Shown: positions 17,990 through 27,163 of the stretch, piece after piece
Position numbering within the stretch: the first letter of the stretch is position 1
How the letters are laid out: each line of letters starts with the position of its first letter
Assembly: GCF_010686685.1 (NCBI RefSeq)
Contig: NZ_JAAGWD010000009.1
Span: forward strand, 1 to 64,000
Reading direction: 5' to 3'
Source of the DNA: Pontibacter burrus
Lineage (GTDB): Bacteria > Bacteroidota > Bacteroidia > Cytophagales > Hymenobacteraceae
DNA: 64,000 nucleotides
Program-made: the position numbers and the translations under genes
Notes under the pieces: model-generated
Told to the model about the DNA's origin: nothing
Seen by the model: only the letters and a program-made list of their open reading frames with translations
Databases searched by the model: none

Positions 17990-18529
17990 ATGATGAACAG
18001 AACAACAGATAACAAGGGCATGATGACAGCCATGTTCCGTGACAGAGACAGCGCAGAGCGCGCGTTCAACGAACTACGTGCCCGCGGTTATGACAAAGAC
18101 GATATAAATGTAGTGATGTCGGATGAGGCCAGAAAGCGCCATTTCAGAAATGAGGATGCCGACGATACAACAGAGCTAGGTAACAAATCGCTGGAGGGCG
18201 CCGGAGCAGGTTCTGCCATTGGTGGTACACTGGGTGCTATAGTTGGTGCAATCGCTGCCATTGGTACATCCGTAGCCATTCCTGGTCTTGGCCTGATAGT
18301 AGCTGGTCCGCTGGCTGCTGGTTTGGCTGGTGCAGGTGCAGGTGGTTTAACAGGTGGCCTTATTGGTGCACTTGTAGGTGCCGGTATTCCTGAGGAACGC
18401 GCCAAAGTATATGAAACAGGTATTAAAGAAGGAAATATTGTACTTGGTTTCAGACCACATTCACCAGAAGATGCCCGCTATTTTGAAGAGCACTTCCAGA
18501 AACATCGTGGCGAGCACATTTATTATTAA
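17990..18529 (+). CDS. General-stress YflT-like protein with glycine zipper
   Basis: A 179-residue protein. The N-terminal ~45 residues (MTAMFRDRDSAERAFNELRARGYDKDDINVVMSDEA) match the general stress protein 17M/YflT fold. The middle 65-135 is a long Gly/Ala zipper (GAGAGSAIGGTLGAIVGAI..., GLAGAGAGGLTGGLIGALVG) likely membrane-associating. The C-terminal segment ERAKVYETGIKEGNIVLGF repeats a ferredoxin-like strand. Role in stress is inferred from family and neighbours. Confidence 0.8.
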   Translation: MMNRTTDNKGMMTAMFRDRDSAERAFNELRARGYDKDDINVVMSDEARKRHFRNEDADDTTELGNKSLEGAGAGSAIGGTLGAIVGAIAAIGTSVAIPGLGLIVAGPLAAGLAGAGAGGLTGGLIGALVGAGIPEERAKVYETGIKEGNIVLGFRPHSPEDARYFEEHFQKHRGEHIYY

Positions 18530-18550
18530 CACATTGATAAATAGGCATTT

Positions 18551-18590
18551 ACAAAATAGCACCCGGTTTGCCGGGTGCTATTTTGTTTTA
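18551..18590 (+). terminator. Terminator of the YflT-like gene
   Basis: A perfect 16-bp stem, ACAAAATAGCACCCGG against 18571-18586, with a TTTG loop and a T-rich run. Confidence 0.93.
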
Positions 18591-18734
18591 AACTATGATT
18601 TAAACTATAGCATTCCAGCTGCATTTTGTGCTAGGCAATTGTGCCGGAATATGTAAAACTTAACTTGTCAGTTATAGAATTCTACTTTATATTGCAATAT
18701 AAGTTCAGTTTTAGTCAGCGCCCTACCCTACCTT

Positions 18735-19157
18735 ATGTATAAGCTTAAGCACATTCTTATAATTGACGATGACCAGATCAATAGTTTGTTTTCTCAGATT
18801 ATCCTGGAAGATGCCAATGCTTGTCAGGCCGTTTCGGTTTGCCAGAGCACTATAGAAGCCCTTGAGCTGTTACGCAGTTTGGCAGGCACACCGGATGCTC
18901 ATTTCCCTGACCTTATTCTACTGGATATAAACATGCCTGAGCTAGATGGTTTCGATTTTCTGGAGCAGTATCATCATTTGGGCTACAGCCATACCCAACA
19001 AACATTAATTTCCATGTTCAGCTCTTCTCAGGACCCAGATCACATGGAACGAATAAAGAACTATAGTTCTGTTATTGGATTCATTCCAAAGCCATTATCC
19101 ATGGCTACGCTCAACACTTTGCTCGCCCATCATTTTACACCACCGGTAAACAATTAA
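18735..19157 (+). CDS. Single-domain response regulator (CheY-like)
   Basis: A 140-residue receiver domain with no output domain. Acidic pocket D11-D12-D13, phospho-acceptor D64 (LLDINMPELDG) and K119 (FIPKP) are all present. The insert SLAGTPDAHFP before beta-3 is typical of phytochrome-associated receivers. No kinase is adjacent, so its partner is unknown; such proteins usually act as phospho-relay or adaptor molecules. Confidence 0.92.
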   Translation: MYKLKHILIIDDDQINSLFSQIILEDANACQAVSVCQSTIEALELLRSLAGTPDAHFPDLILLDINMPELDGFDFLEQYHHLGYSHTQQTLISMFSSSQDPDHMERIKNYSSVIGFIPKPLSMATLNTLLAHHFTPPVNN

Positions 19158-19211
19158 CTATAGTTTCGTATGTGATTAGGTAAACCTGATATACTACCTA
19201 ACACATAAACT

Positions 19212-19805
19212 ATGAAACGCATATTACTTGCCGCTTTTGCCATTACAGCAGCCACACTGGCATCCTGCACCTCAGACAGCAACAATAACCAGCAGGATGC
19301 AGCCACAACCAACCCCGAAGAACAAACGACATCAGCAGCCTCAGACACGACCCTTACTGAGGATAAAAAGGAGCTGATGCAAACTATAGCACAGCACACC
19401 TTACTGGAGATAGAGCTGGGTAAGCTGGCAGTAGCCAAAGGCAGCACCGATAACGTAAAACAATACGGCCAGCAAGCGATAGATAACTACACCAAACAGC
19501 TGAACGAGTTGCAGGAAATTGCACGGGGCTATAAAGTAGACCTGAACGTTACCCTGGAAGACACCTACCGCAAATACGCCGAAGACCTGGGCAAGAAACA
19601 AGGCGTTGAATTTGATAAGGAATACTGGAAAAACGTAACCGACGCTCAGAAAAAGGCGCTGAATGCCTATGAAAAGCAGCTGAAAGACGTTACGGAAGCC
19701 GACGGAACAGCATTTGGTATCTGGGCACGCACATCAGAGAAGGAGCTGCGTGCACGTTACGAGCAGGCGCTCGCACACCAGCTGGAACTTAAGAACAGAA
19801 CATAA
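19212..19805 (+). CDS. DUF4142 lipoprotein
   Basis: A 197-residue precursor with lipobox LASC (Cys at 19) and a Ser/Asn/Gln linker, then an all-helical DUF4142 domain (QTIAQHTLLEIELGKLAVAKGSTDNVKQYGQQAIDNYTKQ...), ferritin-like in fold. The family is a periplasmic or outer-membrane protein of unknown chemistry, often stress-linked. It sits between stress genes here. The gene ends within 20 bp of the convergent esterase. Confidence 0.85.
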   Translation: MKRILLAAFAITAATLASCTSDSNNNQQDAATTNPEEQTTSAASDTTLTEDKKELMQTIAQHTLLEIELGKLAVAKGSTDNVKQYGQQAIDNYTKQLNELQEIARGYKVDLNVTLEDTYRKYAEDLGKKQGVEFDKEYWKNVTDAQKKALNAYEKQLKDVTEADGTAFGIWARTSEKELRARYEQALAHQLELKNRT

Positions 19806-19822
19806 CCTATAGTTTCGGGAGT

Positions 19823-20374
19823 TTACAGAATATCTTTCAGTACAGCCCAGGTATGCTTTGCCAGTAGCTTCTGCCCTTCGGCGTTAGGGTGCACGCCATC
19901 TGGCAGGTTCAGGTGGCGCATACCAGCCACTCCCTCCAGCAAAAACGGCACAAAGTGCACGTTGTTCTTTATTGCCAGCTCCCTGAAAAGCATCCTGAAC
20001 TCTGCAGCATAGCGGCCAGGGACAATGTCCGGAATTTCCATGCCGGAGAGTATGATTTTCACATCTGGCCAGGTGCGTTTGGCCTTGTCCAGCATTTCCT
20101 GCAGGTTTATCGTTGTTTCGCGGGTAGGTATGCCGCGTAGCCCGTCGTTTGCGCCAAGGACCAGCACAAATATGCTCACATCCAGGTGCAGCCATTTATC
20201 GAGGCGGTACACACCACTGGCTGTGGTATCGCCGCTGAGGCCGGCGTTGACTACTTTATAGTTTGTGTAGCCATTCTCTTCCAGCATTTTCTGTACCAGC
20301 GCCGGATACGCCTGTGACTGAGACAAACCATAGCCTGCTGTTAAGCTGTCACCAAAAAAGAGTATATTTTTCAT
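19823..20374 (-). CDS. tesA: TesA-like SGNH arylesterase/lysophospholipase
   Basis: A 183-residue SGNH hydrolase: GDSLTAGYG with nucleophile Ser10, the NAGLSGDTTASG oxyanion block, the LGANDGLRG Asn block and DGVHPNAEG with the catalytic Asp/His. No signal peptide is visible, whereas E. coli TesA is periplasmic; cytoplasmic location or a different exporter is possible. Broad thioesterase/esterase activity is known for the family; the substrate here is unknown. Confidence 0.88.
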   Translation of the reverse strand: MKNILFFGDSLTAGYGLSQSQAYPALVQKMLEENGYTNYKVVNAGLSGDTTASGVYRLDKWLHLDVSIFVLVLGANDGLRGIPTRETTINLQEMLDKAKRTWPDVKIILSGMEIPDIVPGRYAAEFRMLFRELAIKNNVHFVPFLLEGVAGMRHLNLPDGVHPNAEGQKLLAKHTWAVLKDIL

Positions 20375-20404
20375 AGAAAACCAGGGTTCATGCTTACTAC
20401 TATA

Positions 20405-20441
20405 AAAACAACAAAGGGCTACCAGTTAAGGCAACCCTTTG
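20405..20441 (-). terminator. Probable terminator of the DUF2383 gene
   Basis: CAAAGGG and CCCTTTG arms (20412-20418, 20435-20441) with extra imperfect pairs, T-rich on the minus strand. Confidence 0.6.
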
Positions 20442-20449
20442 CTGTAGTG

Positions 20450-20465
20450 CCTGCCTGCAGGCAGG
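20450..20465. repeat. Perfect palindrome CCTGCCTGCAGGCAGG
   Basis: A 16-bp palindrome lies immediately after the DUF2383 stop codon on the minus strand, upstream of the likely terminator. Confidence 0.8.
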
Positions 20466-20924
20466 TTAATCAACTGTATTCTTCATTTGCTTCAGATGCT
20501 CGCAGGTGGCGATAGAGGCCTGCTTCTGTTTTTCAACCATCTGTACTACCTCATTTGGTAATTCAGTACGGTTTTCCAGGGCATCGTTATAAGCTTTCTG
20601 TGCCCATTCCTCGCCATACAGGTTAGATTCTATAATGGCTTTTTCATCTTTTCCTGTAATGCCGGATTTCACATCCATCCAGCCACGGAAGATCTTACCT
20701 TTTATAGTTGTGCTCCGCTGCGAGTCGCCACCAACGCTGCGTAGTGTGCTGTTCAGCTCGTTCGAGAATTGCTGACTCTGGTTTACAAGCTCGTTGTAAT
20801 ACGCCTTATGAGCGGGATCCCTGGTGTCGCGGGCTGCTGTTTTATAGCCTTCTATTCTGTCGTTTACGAACTGCGTAAGCTCATTCAGTACTTCGGCAGT
20901 TCTGTTATTCATGTTTTGCATCAT
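20466..20924 (-). CDS. DUF2383 (PA2169-type) four-helix protein
   Basis: A 152-residue helical protein containing the ferritin-like DUF2383 bundle (VLNELTQFVNDRIEGYKTAARDTRDPAHKAYYNELVNQSQQFSNEL ... WAQKAYNDAL). Its family recurs in Bacteroidota and Pseudomonas with stress genes; no chemistry is established. Cytoplasmic. The first Met pair at 20924/20921 leaves the exact start open. Confidence 0.82.
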   Translation of the reverse strand: MMQNMNNRTAEVLNELTQFVNDRIEGYKTAARDTRDPAHKAYYNELVNQSQQFSNELNSTLRSVGGDSQRSTTIKGKIFRGWMDVKSGITGKDEKAIIESNLYGEEWAQKAYNDALENRTELPNEVVQMVEKQKQASIATCEHLKQMKNTVD

Positions 20925-21108
20925 ACATTAAGTTTGTTTCATACATCAAAACGAAAATAAATCAGCAACAGTTATAAGAAACAAGAACAAAGTACGTATG
21001 TTATCTATTATAATAATTTAACTTTAGAGGCTACCCGGAACTGTTTTGTGAAAAGATAACTTTTTATATTACATTACACCTACTACTGTTTACCCGTACT
21101 TGCGGCAT

Positions 21109-21116
21109 TACTTTTG
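21109..21116 (+). promoter_or_regulatory. Candidate -7 element (TACTTTTG) of prc
   Basis: Exact TAnnTTTG, 33 bp before the prc ATG; no good TTG at -33. Confidence 0.5.
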
Positions 21117-21149
21117 TATATATATTTAGCGTACCACAAACTAAACTAA

Positions 21150-23255
21150 ATGCTATCCTTGACAACCAGATTTAAAATAATTTTATCGGTACTGGCGGTA
21201 ATACTGCTAACAGCTTCTTTTATTTTTTACCGGTCCAACTCCACTCCGGAGGGTAAAAATGAGATACTGCTGAAAGTGCTGATGCAGGGCCTTAACCAGG
21301 GCCACTTTCAGCCTGAAAAAGTAGACGATAACTTCTCTAAAAAAGCGTTTAAACTATATCTGGAGCGGCTCGATTACAACAAGAAATTTTTGCTGGCCTC
21401 TGACGTAGAAAAGCTGCGCCAGTACGAAACCCTTATTGACGACCAGCTGCGTGCCGGTACTTTTGACTTCTTCGATATTTCAGCAGATTTGATTGAGCAG
21501 CGTGTAAAAGAGTCGGAAGCATACTATAAAGAAATACTGGCCAAACCATTCGACTTCACTAAAAATGAAACGATAGAACTGGACGGCGATAAACTGACCT
21601 TTGCCAAAGACAAGAACGAGCTGAAAGAAGCATGGCGCAAGCAGCTGAAGTACCAGACACTGGTTCGCCTGGCGGACATGCAGAAAGCGCAGAACGAAGC
21701 CAAAGGCGAAAAGAAAGAAAACAAGTCGCTGGCTCAGATGGAAGAAGAAGCCCGCACCAAAGTAAAGGAACTATACGACGACCTGTATAAGCGTATGGCG
21801 CGCATAAGCCGCGACGACAGACGCTCGACTTATATCAATGCTGTTGCCAACGTATACGATCCGCACACCGGTTATTTCCCGCCAAAGGCCAAGTCTGATT
21901 TTGATATCGAATTTACAGGCCGCCTGGAAGGTATCGGAGCATCGTTACAGGAAAAAGATGGCCAGATAAAAGTAGCTGAAATTGTACCGGGTAGCCCATC
22001 TTACCTGCAGGGAGACCTTAAACCAGGCGACGCTATCCAAAAAGTAGCGCAGGGCGATAAAGACCCTGTTATTGTAGAGGGCATGCGCCTGGATGATGCC
22101 ATTCAGCTGATACGTGGTAAAAAGGGTACTGAAGTTCGCCTGACCGTTAAAAAGCCGGACGGATCAATCAAAGTAATCCCGATCGTACGTGATGTGATCG
22201 TGTTTGAAGAGACCTATGCACAATCTGCTATGATTGATGGCGACAAGAAGATAGGTTATATTAAACTGCCTGGCTTCTATGCCGACTTTGAAGGAAAAGG
22301 TGGCCCTAACAGCGCCGATGATGTAAAGCGTGAGGTAGAAAAACTGAAAGCTGCCGGTATGCAGGGTCTTGTTCTGGACCTGCGCAACAACGGTGGTGGT
22401 TCTTTAGGGGATGCCGTTAAAATGGCTGGCCTGTTTATAGAGCAGGGACCTATTGTACAGGTTAAAACAGCAGGTGGCCGCGCTATTGTGCTTGACGACC
22501 GCGATCCGCAGGTACAATATGCCGGTCCGCTGGTAATACTGGTTAATGCAAACAGTGCGTCTGCTTCAGAAATTCTGGCTGCTGCCATGCAGGACTATAA
22601 GCGTGCTGTAATTGTAGGTAGCCCGACCTATGGCAAAGGTACTGTTCAGCAGTTCTTTGAGCTGGATGAGGCACTGCCATCGCAGTTTGATGCGTACAAA
22701 CCATTTGGAGCGCTTAAGCTTACGACGCAGAAGTTTTATCGCGTAAATGGCGGTACTACACAGCTGCGTGGTGTTACACCGGATATCATACTACCGGATG
22801 CTTACACCTACCTGGAGTTCGGCGAAAAAGAGCAGGATTTCCCGCTTCCGTTTGATGAGATAAAGCCGGCTAAGTATACGCCGTGGAACAACACAAAAAT
22901 GAACCTGGCCCAAATAAAATCGAACAGCCAGGCACGTATCAGCTCAAACAAAAGCTTTAACCTGATTGAGGAAGGCGCACAGCGATTGAAAAAGCAGGCT
23001 GATAACACAGTTCGATCTCTGTCGCTGGAGAAATACCTGGAAGAAGAAAAACGTGCAGAGGAAGAAGCTAAACGCTATGAAGAAGCACAGAAAGAGGTTC
23101 CGGTACTTACCGTGAGCAGACTTCCGGAAGACCTGAAAGCCTTAGGCACAGATACAGCCAAAGTTGCCCGCAACAATGAGTTCCTGAAAAGCCTGAGAAA
23201 GGATATTTACCTGGAAGAAGCAGTTGATGTGATTGTGAAAGACATCAAATCTTAA
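21150..23255 (+). CDS. prc: Tail-specific carboxy-terminal protease Prc
   Basis: A 701-residue periplasmic S41 peptidase. An N-terminal signal anchor (about 9-27) precedes a helical N-domain, a PDZ domain around residues 245-335 and the S41 core with LDLRNNGGGSL, catalytic Ser471 in NSASASEI and Lys496 in YGKGTVQQ, 25 residues apart as in E. coli Prc (Ser452/Lys477). A helical C-terminal domain of DUF3340 type follows. It degrades C-terminally nonpolar substrates and controls envelope enzymes in other bacteria. Normal length; own promoter element and terminator. Confidence 0.94.
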   Translation: MLSLTTRFKIILSVLAVILLTASFIFYRSNSTPEGKNEILLKVLMQGLNQGHFQPEKVDDNFSKKAFKLYLERLDYNKKFLLASDVEKLRQYETLIDDQLRAGTFDFFDISADLIEQRVKESEAYYKEILAKPFDFTKNETIELDGDKLTFAKDKNELKEAWRKQLKYQTLVRLADMQKAQNEAKGEKKENKSLAQMEEEARTKVKELYDDLYKRMARISRDDRRSTYINAVANVYDPHTGYFPPKAKSDFDIEFTGRLEGIGASLQEKDGQIKVAEIVPGSPSYLQGDLKPGDAIQKVAQGDKDPVIVEGMRLDDAIQLIRGKKGTEVRLTVKKPDGSIKVIPIVRDVIVFEETYAQSAMIDGDKKIGYIKLPGFYADFEGKGGPNSADDVKREVEKLKAAGMQGLVLDLRNNGGGSLGDAVKMAGLFIEQGPIVQVKTAGGRAIVLDDRDPQVQYAGPLVILVNANSASASEILAAAMQDYKRAVIVGSPTYGKGTVQQFFELDEALPSQFDAYKPFGALKLTTQKFYRVNGGTTQLRGVTPDIILPDAYTYLEFGEKEQDFPLPFDEIKPAKYTPWNNTKMNLAQIKSNSQARISSNKSFNLIEEGAQRLKKQADNTVRSLSLEKYLEEEKRAEEEAKRYEEAQKEVPVLTVSRLPEDLKALGTDTAKVARNNEFLKSLRKDIYLEEAVDVIVKDIKS

Positions 23256-23270
23256 TAAACCTGAACTATA

Positions 23271-23312
23271 AACAAAAGAGCCGGCTGCTAACAGCCGGCT
23301 CTTTTGTTTATA
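23271..23312 (+). terminator. Terminator of prc
   Basis: A perfect 17-bp stem, AACAAAAGAGCCGGCTG against 23292-23308, with a CTAA loop. Confidence 0.94.
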
Positions 23313-23338
23313 CCGTGTTAATCTTGATCAGACAGCAA

Positions 23339-23402
23339 CAACTATAGTTAGAGCTGGTTAAAGCAACTATAGCTGACTGAACAACTATAGCAAACTATAG
23401 TT
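23339..23402. repeat. Cluster of four AACTATAG words between convergent genes
   Basis: Four copies of AACTATAG within 64 bp separate prc from the convergent propeller gene; a dense example of the window-wide word. Confidence 0.9.
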
Positions 23403-23417
23403 TATCTGCTGTATTAC

Positions 23418-26153
23418 TTAACGCTGCAATCTGAAATTTACTTTCTGCAGTTCTTTACGATACACTTTGTAAAGCGAGTAGGTATTCTCTGCCTCGTTAT
23501 GATAAATGGTTACAGGCTGACTACTCTCTAAAGGAGCACCTCCTATAAGTTTTCCACCAGCATCATAAAGGTAAGTTTCCTGCGGACCGGTTTCAGTAAT
23601 AGCGTAGATCAGCTGACCGCCGCCAAAGTTGAAGAACTGTACCAGCTTAGGAGCCGATGTTACAAATCGCTTCTCGAACAATAGCTTCCGTTCCGGATCA
23701 AATATGGCTACTTTTCCTAATTCCTGCCTTACAAACACGTAGCTGCCAGCCGAGTTATATTCATCCTGTACCAGCTCAAACATGGCATTTTTGCTTGGGC
23801 GGGGTAATTTTTGCCTGCGTAGTACCCGGCCCTGCAAATTAAAAGTAACCACTTCGCCGTATCGGGTAACGGTAGCTAGCTCGGTGCGCCGCAGGTCTGC
23901 TCCTACTTTAATTGCCACTGCCCCGGCCGTAACCGGCGACTTCAGGCTAAACGGAAAACCCTGGTAAGCATCTCCATTCCGGTTGAGGGCATACACGTAC
24001 CCGTTTTCCAGCAATACCAGAATCACATCGCGGTTACCTACATGCAGGTATTGTGGCGCAGCGGCCAGCTTGTAATCCATGCGGCGCGGTTCCCACCCCT
24101 GTATGCCATTCCCCCGGATATCATACATATGCAAGTTACCCAGTTCGTCGTCGGCCAGCAGGTTATAGTTGCCGCTCCGTTCGTAGTCTATTATGGTCAG
24201 GCGCTGCAATGCTACGGTATCCGTCAGGTTAAAAGGGAAGTTTTCAATAGAGCGTCCCTGGCCATCGAGCGCGTGTATGCGGTTGGCTGTGGCAAAAAGG
24301 TAACGAAGCCTGCTATCGGGGCCAAGCGGGAGCTGTACTATGTCGCCGCGCACAGCGCTGCTCAGTGTATCAGACCAGGTACGGCGTCCATCAGACGTGA
24401 TATTATGCAGTGCAAATACCGAATCCTGAACAATAATTTCACGGCTACGATCCACAATGTTGCGCACAGCAAAGGGTTTAGAGATTAGCCTGCTGCCAAA
24501 AGGCACCGAATACGCCACAGTAAAATTACGCTGTGATGTTTTGCTGTTCCGTTCCGGCTTCCAGAGCACCAGGCTGGTATAGTATTGGCCTTCTACACGG
24601 GCATATTGCAGGCTCACATGGTTAAATCTCCGGATAAACGAGGAAGACTGCAGCAGGCTTTCCCGCTCATCTTCTGAAGTATAACGGCTCAGGATGTTCC
24701 AGGCGTTTACAGTATTCAGGAAGAAGCTGAAGTTAGCCTCCTGCAGGGTTTGCTCCTGAAAGGCCTGTTGCGTTGCTGATTTGCTCCAAACCTTCTCGGC
24801 CAGTATATCATCAATCAGCGAGCGGGCAGTGCTCAGTTCATCTGTAAATAACAGGTAATCATCAAGCATTACCACATAGCTTTCTTCAAAACCGGTAAAT
24901 AAGCCGCCAAACATGCGCCCCGGCAATTCCGGAACTGGTAATTGCTGAATAGTGAAACCACCATACGTACCTGAATATGGCGTACTATTACTTGAAACTT
25001 TGGCCTGCGCTATTAACTGACTAAGCAGCATGCTGGCGCTCGCCTTATTAGCCGTGCGGGCGTAAACCACCTTTTCGGGGCTGGTCCGGATGCTGGCCGA
25101 TTCCAGGTAAGCCAGTGCCAGCTCCTGCCTGATTGTAGTCGCCAGGCTGTCGATGGTGGCATCGTAAGGTGTCGGCGGAAATTTAACCGAGGACTGATAC
25201 TGTTTTATACGCGTTACCTGCTGCACGCCAAAATGGAAAAGCACGGCAGTTCGCACCGGCAGGTAATCTTTTACCCGTATCGCTTTAGGTTTTACCGCCG
25301 ATAGGTTAGTATGTAAAGATGTTTTTGCCAGGTCTGGGTTAGAGAAGCCGTTCAGGAATATTTTGTCTTCCTGTAGCTTGAGTTGAAGCATACCGTTGCG
25401 GCACAGGCTGCTCAGGTAACGCACCTGCGGCATTATATCATCGTTCAGAAAAAGGTTGAGCACTGCTGGCACCTCACTGTTATTTACAAACACATTGGCA
25501 TAAACATCTGCCTGGTTCAGGTAATTCGCGCTTTTATAGTCGCCGGCAATAGATACGGGGTTATCCTGTGAAGCTTTGTCAATCACTTCTTTTATCAGCC
25601 CGGCTGATGTACTCAGGATGATGTTGTTATGATACGTGAAATAGGTGTAGTGCAGGTCGAGCGGTTTGTACGTTACATCCGTTACCAGCACATTATTATA
25701 GTTCCGGGATGTCTGCTCAAAATCGGGATGCTTTACCAGATTTTCAGTTAGCGTGCGTAAAAAGCGGTGCTCGCCAACCGAATTTACCGGTACATAAAAC
25801 ACAAAGCCAAGCTCCTTCTCTGCCGTTACATGGGCCGATGTGAGTATGTTTTTCTTATCCAGGAACCGTGCAAGACGTTGTTTGCCAGGCGCAATCGTAT
25901 CGAGCAGCGAAATACCTTCCTGAAAATCCTGCACCACAGGCAGCGCCTCCAAGCTTTGCCAGAGCCCGGTTTTAGAAAGGTGTACTGCCAGAGCTTCGTG
26001 GTTATTAGTTTCTACAACTATAGCTGCACTCTCCGGCACAATTGCCCATAGATTTACCTTCTCGCGAGAGGCTTGCCACCGGCTAAAACCATAGTAAGCC
26101 AGCGAAGCCAGCACCACAAATCCGATAAAGTAAAAGAATAGGCGTTTCAGCAT
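23418..26153 (-). CDS. Large membrane-anchored protein with DUF3352-like and propeller regions
   Basis: A 911-residue protein. One N-terminal transmembrane anchor (about 5-22) is followed by a ~560-residue region of alternating strands and helices that resembles DUF3352 proteins (WAIVPESAAIVVETNN ... VMLDDYLLFTDELSTARSLIDDI), and a C-terminal ~300 residues with repeated beta-blade motifs (LRYLFATANRIHALDGQGR, VYALNRNGDAYQGFPF, VTFNLQGRVL) typical of PQQ/BamB-like propellers. Likely periplasmic. Function not recognised. Monocistronic with a -7 element upstream. Confidence 0.75.
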   Translation of the reverse strand: MLKRLFFYFIGFVVLASLAYYGFSRWQASREKVNLWAIVPESAAIVVETNNHEALAVHLSKTGLWQSLEALPVVQDFQEGISLLDTIAPGKQRLARFLDKKNILTSAHVTAEKELGFVFYVPVNSVGEHRFLRTLTENLVKHPDFEQTSRNYNNVLVTDVTYKPLDLHYTYFTYHNNIILSTSAGLIKEVIDKASQDNPVSIAGDYKSANYLNQADVYANVFVNNSEVPAVLNLFLNDDIMPQVRYLSSLCRNGMLQLKLQEDKIFLNGFSNPDLAKTSLHTNLSAVKPKAIRVKDYLPVRTAVLFHFGVQQVTRIKQYQSSVKFPPTPYDATIDSLATTIRQELALAYLESASIRTSPEKVVYARTANKASASMLLSQLIAQAKVSSNSTPYSGTYGGFTIQQLPVPELPGRMFGGLFTGFEESYVVMLDDYLLFTDELSTARSLIDDILAEKVWSKSATQQAFQEQTLQEANFSFFLNTVNAWNILSRYTSEDERESLLQSSSFIRRFNHVSLQYARVEGQYYTSLVLWKPERNSKTSQRNFTVAYSVPFGSRLISKPFAVRNIVDRSREIIVQDSVFALHNITSDGRRTWSDTLSSAVRGDIVQLPLGPDSRLRYLFATANRIHALDGQGRSIENFPFNLTDTVALQRLTIIDYERSGNYNLLADDELGNLHMYDIRGNGIQGWEPRRMDYKLAAAPQYLHVGNRDVILVLLENGYVYALNRNGDAYQGFPFSLKSPVTAGAVAIKVGADLRRTELATVTRYGEVVTFNLQGRVLRRQKLPRPSKNAMFELVQDEYNSAGSYVFVRQELGKVAIFDPERKLLFEKRFVTSAPKLVQFFNFGGGQLIYAITETGPQETYLYDAGGKLIGGAPLESSQPVTIYHNEAENTYSLYKVYRKELQKVNFRLQR

Positions 26154-26172
26154 GAAGTACTATATCTGAACA

Positions 26173-26180
26173 CAAAAATA
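26173..26180 (-). promoter_or_regulatory. Candidate -7 element (TATTTTTG) of the propeller gene
   Basis: Exact TAnnTTTG on the minus strand, 20 bp from the ATG. Confidence 0.5.
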
Positions 26181-26289
26181 TATTAAATTTTTGAACCACA
26201 GTTTTTAACTGCTTTCGGTACCGGTTTCGGGCAACAACTATAAACAGGAACACCTACGTATACTTTATCCAAACTTAACAATACCTGCT

Positions 26290-27153
26290 ATGTTCAGAAT
26301 ACTGGTTCCTGTTGATCTTACGGAAGGCACTAACAAAGCCTGCGAATTTGCTCTTGCCTTTGGCCAGCATTTTGCCAATACCCAGCTTGTACTGCTGCAC
26401 TGCTACCAGGACTACCTGGACGAAACAGCATCAGGCAAGGCGTTTACAGATGAGACCTCTGCTTCTGAACTGGTTACAGATAATGTGCTGCACCGTAACC
26501 AGCAGGAAACCGAAGAAAAGCTAGACAAACTATACCATACTGTAAGAAAGGTAAACAGGAATCTGCAGGTAGAGCGCGTGCTTATGTACGGAATGCCGGA
26601 AGATTGCATACAAGAGGAAGTGCAACGCTTTAAACCTGACCTGATGGTGATGCTTACCAAAGGAGAATCGAATATTGCGCGTACTTTCTTTGGCACTGTA
26701 TCAACCAGCATTATACAGCACGTAGAGGTACCGGTGCTTACTGTGCCTGCCACTTACGAGGGCGCAACTATAAACCGCATTCTGTACGCCACGGATTTCG
26801 ACAAGGCCGACACAACCGCACTTAATACCCTGCAGCAACTGGTACAACCTTTCGGAGCCGCTATAGAATGTGTGCACGTAACCGATGATCCGGACACAGA
26901 AGACCATGAGAAACTAGAAAAGCTCCGCCAGAAACTACAGCAACATGCAGCAGCTAATATCACCTATACCTTACTGGATGGCGAAGACGTGGCCCAGGCA
27001 CTGCAGAAATTTGTATCAGAACAGGCAATAGACCTGGTAGCGCTTACCACACATTCGCGCACGCTGTTGGGCTCGCTGCTGAACCCCAGCCTTGCCAAAC
27101 GCATGGTGCTGGAGTCGCAGGTACCGCTGCTGATATTACATGCCAACAGCTGA
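26290..27153 (+). CDS. Tandem-domain universal stress protein
   Basis: A 287-residue protein with two UspA-like domains: residues 1-~150 (MFRILVPVDLTEGTNKACEF ... VLTVPATYE) and ~155-287 (INRILYATDFDKADTTALN ... LVALTTHSRTLLGSLLNPS). The second keeps a G-2x-G-9x-G-type end in recognisable form; the first has TKGESNIARTFFGTVS. ATP binding is therefore possible. Cytoplasmic stress role assigned by family only. Confidence 0.9.
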   Translation: MFRILVPVDLTEGTNKACEFALAFGQHFANTQLVLLHCYQDYLDETASGKAFTDETSASELVTDNVLHRNQQETEEKLDKLYHTVRKVNRNLQVERVLMYGMPEDCIQEEVQRFKPDLMVMLTKGESNIARTFFGTVSTSIIQHVEVPVLTVPATYEGATINRILYATDFDKADTTALNTLQQLVQPFGAAIECVHVTDDPDTEDHEKLEKLRQKLQQHAAANITYTLLDGEDVAQALQKFVSEQAIDLVALTTHSRTLLGSLLNPSLAKRMVLESQVPLLILHANS

Positions 27154-27163
27154 GAACTATAGT

